Shown piece after piece: positions 1 to 10,848 of a stretch of DNA of 64,000 nt. Source of the DNA: Delphinus delphis (Eukaryota; Chordata; Mammalia; Artiodactyla; Delphinidae); NCBI RefSeq assembly GCF_949987515.2, contig NC_082702.1, positions 48,205,600-48,269,599 on the forward strand, given 5' to 3'. The notes below the pieces were generated by a model, which saw nothing but the letters and a program-made list of their open reading frames with translations, was not told where the DNA came from and did no database searches. Position numbers and translations under genes: made by a program. Position 1 is the first letter of the stretch. Each line of letters starts with the position of its first letter.

Positions 1-79
1 ACCACAAAACAAACAAACAAACATATCTTTAAGTTCTTACTGCACTTTGTAACGGCTAACCCACAGATGGTTCTACCAG

Positions 80-118
80 AAAATTTGTTGAATGAATGAA
101 TGAATGCATGAATGAGTG
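80..118 (+). repeat. L2-like tail with (GAAT)n
   Basis: A TTTGTTGAATGAATGAATG run, typical of the 3' end of an old L2 LINE, degenerates into GAAT/GCAT/GAGT units. Only the tail is recognisable. Confidence 0.4.
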
Positions 119-875
119 AAGTCTAGTAGAAGGAGTAATGTTTGGTGGCAATTACACATCTAGTGTACATTCTTTACCTTGAACTCTGATACTGATGTGC
201 TGTGAAAAGTGTTTTATCATATATTTACTTTAAAAAATTACTCCGTTTACAAAACTTTGAGTCTATAATGAGATTTTATGAATATTTAAAACACCGTATT
301 TATTAAATCTTTCAAACACTTAAAGGCATTATTTTGTATAACAAGCTAATTTTCTCTAAGCTCACGTGATATGCCAACATAAACATCATGCAAGAATAAT
401 TCTAAGAAATTTTAAATTTAATATCCATTTAAAAAGAAAATTCACTGACCAACTTAGGGTTTCCACCAGACATGTACTAGGATGGAGGAACTGTCTTATG
501 ACATTAACTAAAGATTCAACTAGAATTGCTAAAGACCGTAATTGCTGTTGTATGTATAGAAACCATTCATCGTGGTCATACAATAATCCAATTAAGCACC
601 TAGAAAGTATTTTTTCTTTTTTCTGGCATTAGGATATAATGTATGACCAAAAAAAAAAAAAAAAATCCAAAGTAGATGTCTGGAGTCATACATTTACTGT
701 ATTATAAATAACACATGCAAATATATTGGAGCTGCACTGTGTTCACCACTATCATCTTCTTTCCTTCCTAAGTAGTAAAAATTCCACACAATCCTCCTTC
801 CCCATTGTACAGAAGAGGGTCCAAGCAGATGGCAGGGTTGGTTACATTATGAAATGTTTTCCCTGAACTTTACCT
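119..875. other. Unique AT-rich DNA, no gene seen
   Basis: There is no recognisable repeat and no convincing coding signal. The 88-codon frame at 366-632 has low-complexity, AT-driven composition and is best read as chance. A run of about 16 A lies near 650-665. Confidence 0.5.
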
Positions 876-879
876 CCAG

Positions 880-1005
880 TTGTGCGTGGTTTGAGAACAG
901 AAACCATGTTTAATTCATGTTTTCCACCCAGAATTTAGAATAACATTTGGCCTTTAGGAGAAGCACAATATGTTTTTTTAAATGAATGAGTGAATAAAGA
1001 AATAC
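880..1005 (+). repeat. L2 LINE 3' end fragment
   Basis: The stretch 'GAGAACAGAAACCATG', then 'CCCAGAATTTAGAAT', then 'AATGAATGAGTGAATAAA', follows the order of the old L2 3' UTR (assignment-like 'CCCAGCACCTAGAAC..AATAAATGAATGA'). It is strongly diverged, so the assignment is moderate. Confidence 0.45.
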
Positions 1006-1149
1006 AGGAAGCTCTTCCAGCATCAATACATGAGCACTAGTTTGAATGGTAAAGTCATGAGTTAGGGCCCAGAACTGTCACTAGAGCTTTAGTGCCACAT
1101 GGGCTTTAGGACATTCCACTGAAAGAGAGTGTATGAAATTTAAATGTAT

Positions 1150-2115
1150 TTCCCTGCCCAAGGGGACTTCTGGTTTCCAGTTCAGCATGTAAGGAGCTTG
1201 GAAGTTGCCACTGCCTCCTAACAGTCAGCGAAAACCTGAGCAGCCTGACAGCAGCTCATCCTGGATCTGAAGAGAGGGCAGGGCACAGGGAAAACCTCTG
1301 CCTCCAAGGTTGCGGAGGCCAAGAGGCAAATACAGGGGGTCTCAGTTTCCCAGGGCAGAGACTCAGGAGCAGACAGCACCTCGGGAACCAGTGCTAGGGT
1401 AGGAAAACCTGACCTGTGATTGAATTGCCAGTGATTCAGTGTGGACAAATCTGAGAGTTGAAAACGCCAGGGGGACCTATTCATGGTGGTGGTGGACCCA
1501 CAATATTATGAGATTTCCCTCCGGGAACTCGACCAGTTTCCCCTAGTAGACATAGGGGGGAAATAGCCCCAGGCTTTTGAGAGGGGAAGAGACAAGGAAT
1601 CATTTTGAAATCTGCCCAGACACTTCCTTCTTCTTAACAAGGCCTGCCCTTAGGAGAAGTTAGTTAACCAGAGCCTAACCTGCTGGGTATTATCAGAGCC
1701 TGACTGACCTCAGAAAGAGTCAACTCTAGGTACCTTTAGCCTTCCAAATGGGAGAAGGGAAAAAAGCAACCCTAGCCCACTTGAGTCATCATGTCTCACC
1801 CAAGGCGGGGAGAAAACCACAGAGGAACACTTGGGAAGTTCACATCCAGAGGCACAGCTCAAAGACTGAGCCCTACATCACAGGATTATGAAGCACCCCT
1901 CTCCCCTCACACCTCACCACCACATGACTAAAGGCCTATTTCCTGCAGTTCCTTTTACCTGGTGCGTCATGTCTGGCTATCAAAAAAAAAAAAAAAAAAC
2001 AATTACAAAGCATACCCAAAGGCCAAAAACACAATTTGAACACATAAAGCAGATATCAGAATCAGACATGGTAGGGATGCTAGATTATCAGACCAGGAAT
2101 TTTAAAGAATTCTCG
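1150..2115 (+). repeat. Ancient L1 (L1M) 5' UTR region
   Basis: This is a relatively GC-rich block. Near its end the phrases 'ATCAGAATCAGACATGG', 'GGGATGCTAGATTATCAGACC' and 'AGGAATTTTAAAGAATT' match the conserved leader and early ORF1 of old mammalian L1M elements. The A-run at 1981-1999 interrupts it. The rest of the LINE is absent downstream. Subfamily not determined. Confidence 0.5.
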
Positions 2116-2390
2116 GTGGAAGGAAGGTGAAGAGCTAGTAGGTTACTGTGAAAATCAGTGACAGATGGTGTTGGACCAAAAAGGTAGTCATGGAAGTGCT
2201 GACAAGCGATTGGAATCTGAACATATTTTGAATGTACAGCTGAGCAGTTCTCTTGACGGAATTGTTGTGATTTGTTACAAAACAAACAATAGGATAATTA
2301 CAAGTTTTTGACCAAGCCACAGAAAGAATGGAATTACCATTAACTAAGATGGGAAATACTGCAAGAAACCAGGTTTTGTGTTAAAACTTA
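2116..2390 (+). repeat. Old mammalian repeat, family not named
   Basis: The stretch around 'AAAGAATGGAATTACCATTAACTAAGATGGGAAATACTGC' (2323-2362) resembles the 'GGATGGTGGTGCCATTTACTGAGATGGGGAA' unit of a widespread old mammalian repeat. Related pieces lie at 7240-7680 and about 12490-12605. Confidence 0.35.
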
Positions 2391-2532
2391 GATAACGGTA
2401 AAATTTATACCCTTTATCACTTAGGTAACTATGTAGGTAGTTTAATATGTGGAAGTCATATTCATTTATGAAGTTTTTCAATGTATTACAAAACGTATTT
2501 AATTAGAAGACTATCTCCACCAGTAATATTTG

Positions 2533-2555
2533 TGTGTGCGTGAAACACGCACACA
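2533..2555. repeat. Perfect 10-bp inverted repeat in GT/CA-rich tract
   Basis: TGTGTGCGTG (2533-2542) and CACGCACACA (2546-2555) are perfect reverse complements around an AAA loop. A CA/CG-rich tract follows to about 2573. It is probably a decayed microsatellite. Confidence 0.8.
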
Positions 2556-2643
2556 TGCGCACACACGCACGCAACAAGAAAAAGCATTTAGAATTAGAGA
2601 AGTTCTAGTTTTCACTTCAGATAACAGATGACTACTCCCTTCC

Positions 2644-2870
2644 TTTTTTTTTTTTTTTTTTTGCGCTACTTGGGCCTTTCACTGCTGTGGCCTCTCGCTG
2701 CTGTGGCCTCTCCCGTTGCGGAGCACAGGCTCCGGACGCGCAGGCTCAGCGGCCACGGCTCACGGGCCCAGCTGCTCCGCGGCATATGGGATCTTCCCGG
2801 ACCGGGGCACGAACCCGTGTCCCCTGCATCGGCAGGCGAACTCTCAACCACTGCGCCACCAGGGAAGTCC
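2644..2870 (-). repeat. CHR-type SINE, short GC-rich form
   Basis: On the plus strand it begins with a T-run (2644-2662) and ends CACCAGGGAAGTCC, the reverse of the tRNA-derived head. The B-box equivalent is GGTTCGTGCCCC read in reverse. Flanking repeats CTCCCTTCCTTT (2635-2646) and CTCCCTTGCTTT (2871-2882) are imperfect target-site duplications. A tandem duplication of CTGCTGTGGCCTCTC lies near 2680-2711. Confidence 0.93.
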
Positions 2871-2882
2871 CTCCCTTGCTTT

Positions 2883-3510
2883 GATTTTTGCCACACACAC
2901 CATGGTGCTTGGTATGTCCTGACGTTCAGATTCTTCTAACTTATGACATTAAAGCCCTGAATAAACAAATGCCAGAAATAAATATTCTCCTCCCTTAACA
3001 TTTTGCTCTTGGCTTGAGTTCTTTAAAAGAAAACAACAGAGCTGCAAGTAGCAGCTGCATTCTGGCTGGGGAGCTACCAACACACCTAACACAGAGGATA
3101 CCTGGTTAGGAGGGAGGGGTTCTTGCTCCGGTGGTTTTGCAGGGAGAGCCCAAAACACCCCCGCCCCCCGCCACCCGGCCCACACCTAAGCTCAGGCCTC
3201 CACATCATGGGTCTGGGAGGAAGGGCGTGGCTCTCTGCCTTCCCATACGAGGGCTCAATAATCAAAGTCCAGGTATCTTGGACAGTTTACCCCCAATTTT
3301 TCCCTTGCATTAAGAGACGGAGTAAGGCAAAACGTTCTCAAATATGGTCACTGGAAACCTCTGGTTCAGTGTATTTTACTCTCCATTGTGTGTCCTCTAA
3401 TTCCTTTTCTGTCTTTACCAATTACAATTGTTTGTGGTGTTATGGAATCAATAGACTGTGAAATGAGAAGTGGGAATGTTGTCATTCAGTGCCTTGGGTA
3501 CAAATAATAG
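2883..3510. other. Unique DNA with a short GC-rich patch
   Basis: No repeat recognised. A C-rich patch at about 3157-3185 (CACCCCCGCCCCCCGCCACCC) would put G-runs on the minus strand. The frame at 3123-3461 lacks any recognised domain and is not called as a gene. Confidence 0.45.
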
Positions 3511-3514
3511 ATTG

Positions 3515-3890
3515 TTTTTTTAAATTTTTGTTGGAGTATAGTTGCTTTACAATGTTGTGTCAGTTTCTGCTGTACAGCGAAGTGAATCAGCTATACGTAT
3601 ACATATATCCCCTCTTTTTTGGATTTCCTTCCCATTTAGGTCACCGCAGAGCATTGTGTAGAGTTCCCTGTGCTATACAGTAGGTTCTCATTAGTTATCT
3701 ATTTTATACATAGTATCAATAGTGTATGTATGTCATTCCCCATCTCCCGATTCATCCCACCCCCCTTTCCCCCCTTGGTGTCCATACATTTGTTCTCTAC
3801 ATCTGTGTCTAACGCATATGGTATATGCGTTAATATACGATATTTATTTTTCTCTTTCTGACTTACTTCACTCTGTATGACAGACTTATA
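3515..3890 (-). mobile_element. L1 3' end (3' UTR and ORF2 tail), 5'-truncated
   Basis: The plus strand reads TTGGAGTATAGTTGCTTTAC, then GCTGTACAGCGAAGTGAATC, then CTGTGCTATACAGTAGG, and ends at TCACTCTGTATGACAGACT. That is the antisense of the artiodactyl-type L1 3' UTR seen several times in this window. No clear target-site duplication was found. Confidence 0.9.
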
Positions 3891-5442
3891 GTATGAATAC
3901 TTTATTTAAAGTTGTATGGATAACCTCCAGATCTGAAACAAAACCTCCATAACTGAAACAAAAAATAGTTAAAATCAGCGGGTCTAAGGGCAAGAAATTA
4001 CAGGTTAGATGAGTTTTGCTTTACATGATAAGTCCTATTTATTGTTTTTTTAGATGCACATAGATTGCTTTAATGGGTATAAGTTTTTAAGTAAATAAAA
4101 GGAGACTTTTCAATTTGATAATTTCAATTAAATGAGTACCCCAAGCTATGAATAGCTAGTTGTAGTCATAGCTCCATATAAAATCAGGAACATAAAGAGT
4201 TAACTCTCATAGTGAGAGTCAACAGACAATTAACAACTGCAAAAAGACCTACCTCGTCCCCTTTAATGGAAATGTCTATATGCAATTATCTACTCCTCCT
4301 TGATCCTTCATTCTTAGAGGTTAAACTAAGACTAATAGGTCAATACATGTCTGTAGATTGAAAAAGAAAAAACTGAAAGGCTCTGAAGCTAAGATTCAAT
4401 CCTCATTAGAGACACATTGAGAGGCCAATTTGATTTTGGAAAGCACAGGAAATTTTTGGTCCATCACAAAGTGTATCTTTATACACTGATGCATTTAAGA
4501 CCATGCTGTTTGTAATACGCTGGCATCTTTTTCACCAAAAATATAAAGTTCAGATTTTTGTGTCAACTCTATTGCCAAACTTACTATCCACTGTGATAGA
4601 CTGCAGAAGTGATCTTTCTGGAAGGATTTATAGGGACAGTTGTCGTTTTAAAGTCACCCAGATTCTGAACAGCTCTCTCAAATTTGTGGCAGGCCCACTT
4701 GCGTGCGTGAGTCTTGGTGGCGGGGAGGGACCTGCTAACATGCAAGAGGTCAAGTTAAGCCTCTTGTGGTGGGAAGGGCACGGGCGTGGATTACTGGGCT
4801 CCATCAATCAAATGCTCCCACCTAAGATTTGAGGAAGATAAGTAAGTACAGGGACAGTAGAAACACTGACATCACTAATTATTTATTTAGTGGACGGGGT
4901 GTCAGAACACAAGCTGTGGGCTTGATTGTGTTTCCCACTGCCTGTCCCCCTCTCAGTTCCTGCTATTTTACTGAGCCTTATTCTCCCACCTCCCAGGCAT
5001 GGTTTGCACATATCCTTCCAATGCAGTCTTTTTCTACTTAAGTTATTCAGAGTTGAGTTCTTTTGTTTGCAACCAAAAAGTTTTATTGATAAAACAACAA
5101 CAGGACGAGATACTATATAGCACAGTGGACTTATGCACATGCAAATTAATGATCAGAAAATGGACCCAACAAATATTAGCTACAGCTTGTGTTTTGCAAG
5201 ATAAGTAATAGTGGTGTTAGAGCAAAAAGCTAAAAATTATAATTAAAGGGATACACTACTACTTTTTAAAGGAACTAGGAAGCACTTAAAAAGGCTCACC
5301 ATTCACTCCATAGCCTTGGGCCTAAATAAGAGTTTGTGAAGTCCAGAGGAGGTGGATTCCCTGTCCATGAGAAATGTAAGAAAGTTGAGAGAAGCGCTGT
5401 TCACTTCTTCCTTTTCACTACTGAAGTTAGTACTACATAGAG
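3891..5442. other. Unique DNA, no gene seen
   Basis: AT-rich sequence without a recognised repeat. Frames at 4503-4832, 4829-5041 and 4883-5140 overlap on both strands and carry no known motif. Confidence 0.45.
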
Positions 5443-5922
5443 CAGCCCTGAACAATAGAAATACAATGTAAGCCACATATATAATTAAAAATTTTTGGTA
5501 ACCACATTTAAACTAAAAAGAAACAGGTGAGATTGACTTGAATAATGTATAGTCATCCTTGGTATCTGTAGGGTATTTGTCCTAGGACCCCCCACCCCCA
5601 CCCCTAACCCAATGCCCAAATCCAGGGATGCTCAAATCCCTTACATAAAGTGGCATAGTATAGTCAGCTCTCTGTATCTGCAGGTTCCACATCCACAGAT
5701 TCAGGGGTCAACTGTATTTGATTTAACCCAAGATATCCACAATGTTACTTCAATATGTAATAAACATGTAACATTTATTAATGAGATTTTACATTCTTTT
5801 AAACTTATTAAGTGTTCAAAATTCAGTGTGTATTTTCCATTTATAGCCCATCTTAATTTAGATTAGCCACATTTCATACCCTCAGGAGACAAATGCAGAG
5901 GCTACCACGCTGGATAGCACAA
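5443..5922 (+). mobile_element. hAT-type MER element, split by a Tigger-type insertion
   Basis: It starts CAGCCCTGAACAATAGAAAT and ends with an inverted-repeat-like GGCTACCACGCTGGATAGCA. Between them are 'AAAAAGAAACAGGTGA', 'TTAATGAGATTTTACATTC' and 'GATTAGCCACATTTCAT', a known mammalian non-autonomous DNA element (TIR like CAG..GCTGTCCAATAGAA). The family name is not certain. A second copy lies at 18345-18575. Confidence 0.65.
5550..5714. mobile_element. Tigger-type (pogo/mariner) non-autonomous element with TA duplication
   Basis: TAGTCATCCTTGGTATCTG at the left and the reverse complement of GGGGTCAACTG at the right are decayed Tigger-type ends, and the interior has 'CAGGTTCCACATCCACAGATTC'. 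TA flanks both sides (5548-5549, 5715-5716). Removing the element restores a continuous hAT repeat reading AATAATGTATTTGATTTAAC. Confidence 0.7.
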
Positions 5923-5924
5923 AT

Positions 5925-6920
5925 GGAGCCATGAAAGGAAATGACGAGACCACTTGCTTTCAGATACTCTCAGTTTTCATGTTTTAAGAGACTGATGGCT
6001 GGGTTCAGGAGAGAATCACTCAATGGCTTTTCAGGTCTTCTCAAACTACCAGCACAGAAACAGTTGTACAGAGCCTATTACTTTAAATGAACACCAGCTA
6101 TGAGGAATGTGGGGTCACCACTCTGCCAGCATTCTCTCTGCCTAAATTCCATCCATGGCCTGCGAAAAAGCCCTGTTTCTTAACATGTGCTGGAAATTCT
6201 TTTTACTCTCATGCAGATCAGTGACTTGTTCATTTCATTTTCTTTGTGTATCATTCAGAGTGGTGGAAAGACAGGGAAAAGTCTGAACAAAAATGTTTGA
6301 ATAAATTCTTTGGTACAATTTAATCACTCACTATATGGAAATGGCCAAAGAGACATGTGTGTTCATATCTGCATGCAGTGTCTGTAAATGTATTATCTGT
6401 GGCCAAAGTTACAAACAGTGCAGACCATGGGGAGTGGCAAATTCATGATTGGTTAGTCAACTGCCATTGGGTGGCTCTCCAATCTCTTTCTGTTGTGTCG
6501 GCCGAAGGTTTTCTGTTAAAACGAGAGCTATGTAGATAACTCCCAGAGCTTTGTATTTACTTGGTAATATATGTTTAAAACATGTGCTTTTTGAATTGTC
6601 TGTGGCCAGTGGGAAGCTAACTATTAGTTCAAACTATGCAGTACAGAGTCCTACAGAGTACAGACACTATCATTATCTCACTCAATGGTAGTTACTACCT
6701 GGCTGTATCTGTGCTCTGCTTCCTCTCACCTCTTCTCCTTCCCATCGGGGCATGTATGTAAGGAGACACAAGTGCACATATATAAATACCGGAGCATCAG
6801 CTGTGTAGACACAGATGCCTTTTGGTTGTTGCAGAAAAAGGTTTCCTAATGAATAAATACCAATTTCAGGAAATGCACAAAATGTATGAGATCTAGTTTT
6901 TAAAGAAGTACCTTTAATTT
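5925..6920. other. Unique DNA, no gene seen
   Basis: No repeat family recognised. The 60-codon frame at 6357-6539 has no identifiable domain. Confidence 0.45.
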
Positions 6921-6924
6921 TTTA

Positions 6925-7092
6925 AACTTTTTAATCCTTTAAAATTATTTTCAGCCTTATGAAGTATACTTAATGTGCAAAAAGTTGCACATATTTAACA
7001 TATACATTTTGATAAGTTGGAATATATACATATACTCATCATACCATCACTACAACCAAGGTACCATCACGTCCAAAAGATTTTTTGTATTG
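6925..7092 (-). repeat. Ancient L1M 3' UTR fragment
   Basis: The plus strand contains 'TGAAGTATACTTAATGTGCA', 'TATACATTTTGATAAGTT' and 'CCATCACTACAACCAAGGTA', the antisense signature of L1M 3' UTRs. Confidence 0.55.
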
Positions 7093-7102
7093 CTTAGCTT
7101 TC

Positions 7103-7138
7103 GTGTGTGTGTGTGTGTGAGGCGGGGGGGGGGGGGGG
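7103..7138 (+). repeat. (GT)n followed by a 15-base G run
   Basis: GT repeats run from 7103 to 7119, then GAGGC, then fifteen consecutive G at 7124-7138. Slippage or G-quadruplex formation is plausible. The exact G count is prone to sequencing error. Confidence 0.9.
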
Positions 7139-7239
7139 TTAAGAACACTTAACATGAGATCTAAACTTTTACAAATATGTTATTTATTGTTTCATGTATT
7201 CTTTCAACACATTAACTGCCAAATTTGTTTCAGGCTTGA

Positions 7240-7680
7240 ATCAAACATGCAGGATGCTGAGAATAAAATGATAAAGACACACACAGTCTTACCCTTAGGA
7301 AAGCAGAATGTGCTTTATTAGCTAGGTGTATAAAATTAATAAAATCTGGGGCATAATATGAATTATACTGAGGAGTTTAGCCTTTGTTCAGAGGCTTTGG
7401 AAAGGATTTGAAGAATCTAGTTGACATAATCACCTGTTTATATAGGAGATATTGCTCAGGCTACAGGTGGAATGAAGGGAGGAAACAGCAGTGAGGGTGA
7501 GGTGGTGGTTGAACCAGAAGGAAATTGATACATTCAAGAGGTGGGAGATATTGGTACCTGAATCAGGACCTGGGACTATGAATGAAAAGAACCAGAAGAG
7601 TTTTAGAAATATTGGGGACATGGACTGGCTTGACTTGGGGGTTCGATATAGGTAAGACAAGAAGAAAGAGATGAGAACTC
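7240..7680 (+). repeat. Old mammalian repeat, same family as 2116-2390
   Basis: Diverged matches to a common old repeat appear in order: 'GATGCTGAGAATAAAATGATAAAGACA', 'GGAAAGGATTTGAAGAATCTAG', and 'ACAGCAGTGAGGGTGAGG', then 'GAAATTGATACATTCAAGAGGTGG'. The family name is left open. Confidence 0.35.
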
Positions 7681-7887
7681 TTTACAACAAATTAAATAAT
7701 GCAGGTATTGAAGTGGAATACAAGGCTGGCTTCCACTTGTCAGCCAGTTTGATGTTTGTAGTATTATAATGAGTCAACAGATACCGTGTTCTGGTTTAGC
7801 ATTTAATGAGGAAATAGGAGATAACACCTAATAGTAGGCAACTTTTCTCAGCCTTCACAGGTAAAAGGTTGGCTTTGAAACCTAATA

Positions 7888-8370
7888 TATTTGTTAGCTA
7901 CTGCTTAAAACAACATACATTTATTACCTCATGTTTTCTGTGTTATGAGTCCAGAAATGGCTTAGTTGGATCCTCCATTTAAATGCAGTCAATCTGTGAG
8001 CCATGGTGTCAGTCTCATCTGAGGCTCAACTGGGGAAGGATCCCATTTCAAGCTCATGTGGTTGTTGGCAGAATTTAGTCCCTTTGCAAGTTATCATACT
8101 GAGGGTTGCAATTTTTGCTGGCTAGTGGACAGAGGCCACCTTCAGGTGCTTGTCACACGGTGCTCCCTGTAGGCCATCTCACGGCATGGCAGCTGGCTTC
8201 CTCAAAGGCTGAAAAGGAGGAAATGTCTTCCAGCAAGACAATTTTTGCAAGCTTATGACATAGCCTGTCACCTTTGCTGATTCTAAAGTTTAGAAGGAAG
8301 TCACAAGTCTGGTCCACATCCAAGGAGAAGAGATGATGTATAAGTACCAGGAGGTGGGGACCATGCCGTC
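7888..8370 (+). repeat. Old LTR-like/MER interspersed repeat
   Basis: TTAGCTACTGCTTAAAACAACA, ATTTATTACCTCATG, 'CATGGCAGCTGGCTTCC' and 'CCTGTCACCTTTGCTGATTC' occur in the order of a common mammalian repeat whose consensus begins 'CTGTGTAACAAATTACC..TTAAAACAACA'. It is about 30% diverged by eye. Class assigned from memory. Confidence 0.5.
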
Positions 8371-9420
8371 ATGGAGAGATGAAGATAATTCCCATTCCTG
8401 TGAGATTATGTTTCTCCTACCTACTCTCAAGCATTTAAGAATAGAGTGCTACCTAACATGAAACAATGATATTTTGTATCTTTCTTGTCTTTACCTGCCT
8501 TATATGTTTCTTTTTGATATGTTAAAAGCTTTGTTTGTAAACTTCAGCTAAGTCATTATCTAAACCTAGTTGATTCATAGAAAATACAACAACATTTTCC
8601 AAAGCAGTAAAAATTGTGCCCCGGAAACTCTGGGGATGTCATTGTGAGCAAGGAGAATAGAAGTTTAGGAGAAAAAAAAAATCTGTCTTGGTGACAGGGC
8701 TTCTAGTAATTAAATTCATCTTCTTGAAGCCTCTTTCTATTCTAATACCCTTTGGTATCATCCCTGATGAGTATTCCGTGCATGCAGTAACACAAACAGG
8801 CATCAATTTGGAATAATTTGAATACTGACTGGCCAGAAATTTATAGAGGACATCACAGAGCTGTTCTTACTGTTGGTTGTTCATCTTTTCTACTAAGCCT
8901 TATTGAGCAGAATCTGAGGGAAATAAAAACTCCTAAATACTTATGATGCCACAATCGCATCAGCAATGAACGTAGATCTATGTTCTGGTTCCACACATGT
9001 TTTGTCATTCATACAAATCATCTCTAACAACAACCATGTCAAAACCCAGTCAGCAATGGGGCAGAACATTTAGTCTTATGGGTGTTTTCCATTCCTCAGT
9101 CTTTACTGGTCATGTCCTAGCCTATTTAAGACTCACTTACAACAGATAAGTTTACTTTCATTTTAATTCCGAAGTGTTTGAAATGCAGACTCTAGCACTT
9201 TGAATTCTTTTTCTTTCTTTTTATATCACACACACAAAAGAATTTAAGCACCCACGATGGTGTGGCATCTTGCTAGAACTGAGTATTCCAAGATAAGTTA
9301 GAATGACTTTTGCCACCAAGAGGCATACAATCTGTTTTAAAAAGATAGCCATAAAAAATTCATCAAGTGTTGTGAGTGCTGTGATACTAATGATAACAAA
9401 AATAGTGATGCTAAAACTAT
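8371..9420. other. Unique DNA, no gene seen
   Basis: No repeat or coding feature recognised. A short A-run lies at 8672-8681. Confidence 0.45.
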
Positions 9421-9424
9421 TAAC

Positions 9425-9511
9425 AACTAAGTGATAGGCTCTGTACAAGCTTGCTTTTTACATGGACTCTCTAATTTTAAATTGATCACAACTCTATAAG
9501 GAGGAGTCTAT
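9425..9511 (+). repeat. MIR SINE, 5' piece
   Basis: 'AAGTGATAGGCTCTGTACAAGC', 'TTTTTACATGGACTCTC' and 'ATCACAACTCTATAAGGAGG' correspond to the MIR core 'GTGCCAGGCACTGTGCTAAGC..TTTACA..CCTCACAACAACCCTATGAGG'. The MIR resumes at 10411 after the inserted repeat. Confidence 0.6.
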
Positions 9512-10410
9512 CTTATTAGTTTTCTACTGCTGCCATAGCAAACTAACACAAAATGTTGCAGCTTAAAACAACACGCATTTACTTTATAGCTCTATAGTTC
9601 AGGGGTCCAGTGCAGGTTTTACTGGGCTGTGTTTCTCTCTGGAAACTCTATGGGAGAATGTATTTTCCTTTTTTTAATACATTCATACTATTGGCAGAAT
9701 TCAGTTGTATACGGTTGTGGGGCTGAGGTCCCCGTTGCCTTGCTGGCCATTGGCTGGGGCTCATTCTCTCTTTCTAGAGGCTGCCACATTCTTTGACTCA
9801 TGGCCTCTTCCTCTGTCTTTAAAGCCACTTAGAGATGGTCAAGTTCTCATCTTGTGTCTCTTTAACACACTCATCTGCCTGTTCTTTGAGGAACCCGTGT
9901 GATTAGATTGGGTTCATTTTAATAATCCAGGATGATCCAGATCTACTAGAGAATGGACTTGAGGATATGGGGAGGGGGAAGGGTAAGCTGTGACAAAGTG
10001 AGAGAGAGGCATGGACATATATATACTACCAAATGTAAGGTAGATAGCTAGTGGGAAGCAGCCGCATAGCACAGGGAGATCAGCTCGGTGCTCTGTGACC
10101 ACCTAGAGGGGTGACCCGGGATAGGGAGGGTGGGAGGGAGGGAGACACAAGAGGGAAGAGATATGGGAACATATGTATATGTATAACTGATTCACTTTGT
10201 TATAAAGCAGAAACTAACACACCATTGTAAAGCAATTATACTCCAGTAAAAATGTAAAAAAAAAAATCCAGGATGATCTTCCATCTCAGAGTTCTTCACC
10301 TTACTCTCATCTACCAAGTCCCTTTTGCAAAGTAAGATACCATGTTTATAGGAGATTAGGGTGTTGGAAACTTTGGCACCCACTGTTCTGCCTGACACAT
10401 CCATCGTTAT
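9512..10410 (+). repeat. Old LTR-like repeat inserted in MIR and split by an L1
   Basis: It starts TTATTAGTTTTCTACTGCTGCC and continues CATAGCAAACTAACACAAA, CAGCTTAAAACAACACGCATT and GATTAGATTGGGTTCA. After the L1 insertion (9938-10264) it resumes at CTTCCATCTCAGAG and ends near CTGCCTGACACA. That is the order of a common mammalian LTR/MER-class consensus beginning 'TTAGTTTCCTATTGCTGC'. Class name uncertain. Confidence 0.55.
9938..10264 (+). mobile_element. L1 3' end, 5'-truncated, with target-site duplication
   Basis: A 3' UTR segment runs from AGATCTACTAGAGAATGGAC to TTATACTCCAGTAAAAATG plus an A tail. Flanks AATCCAGGATGATC (9924-9937) and AATCCAGGATGATC (10265-10278) are a perfect 14-bp target-site duplication. 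It includes 'GAAGCAGCCGCATAGCACAG' and 'AAACTAACACACCATTGTA', shared with the L1 at 21010-21648. Confidence 0.95.
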
Positions 10411-10497
10411 AGCCATTAAAGATGAGGAAAGTCACTTGCCAAGCTAGAGAGTAAAAAAGATTTGAACCCAGTCCATGTAATCTACTCCAAGTCAGTA
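10411..10497 (+). repeat. MIR SINE, 3' piece
   Basis: 'AAAGATGAGGAAAGTCACTTGCCAAGCTAG' then 'GATTTGAACCCAGTCCATG' and 'CTACTCCAAGTC' match the MIR second half. With 9425-9511 it makes one MIR interrupted by 9512-10410. Confidence 0.65.
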
Positions 10498-10848
10498 ATT
10501 AGAAATCCATACAGAGTAAAGACAGAGAGGTGAGACTCTAATGTGAGAAGATGCACATATTCATCAAATTTTGGTTATCACCATGTCTTTGCAGTAAATG
10601 TCCTAAAAACTAGACTGAAGAATATTTTCAACTAAGGGCACAGATTCATGCATGAGTGTATAAATACTAGTCAGATTTCTTCATTTATGTTTCCAAAAGT
10701 CTATCCTCTTGCCCTTGCTATTCTGCGTGTGCATGCAATGACCTTCCCATATATTGGGAATATCAGGTTTAAGTACAGTAGAAATTATTTTAGGTAATTT
10801 CCACGAACCATTGTCCTGGAACTAACTGGAGTCCCCACTGTTTATTTT
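10498..10848. other. Unique DNA, nothing recognised
   Basis: AT-rich sequence with no repeat or gene signal recognised. Confidence 0.45.

Noticed and set aside
2628..2939. Overlapping open frames of 65-103 codons on both strands, encoding peptides like 'ASPVAEHRLRTRRLSGHGSRAQ'
   Set aside because: They are translations of the GC-rich short CHR SINE and recur at every such SINE (12.2, 14.6, 15.7, 20.9, 40.0, 42.5 kb). No gene.
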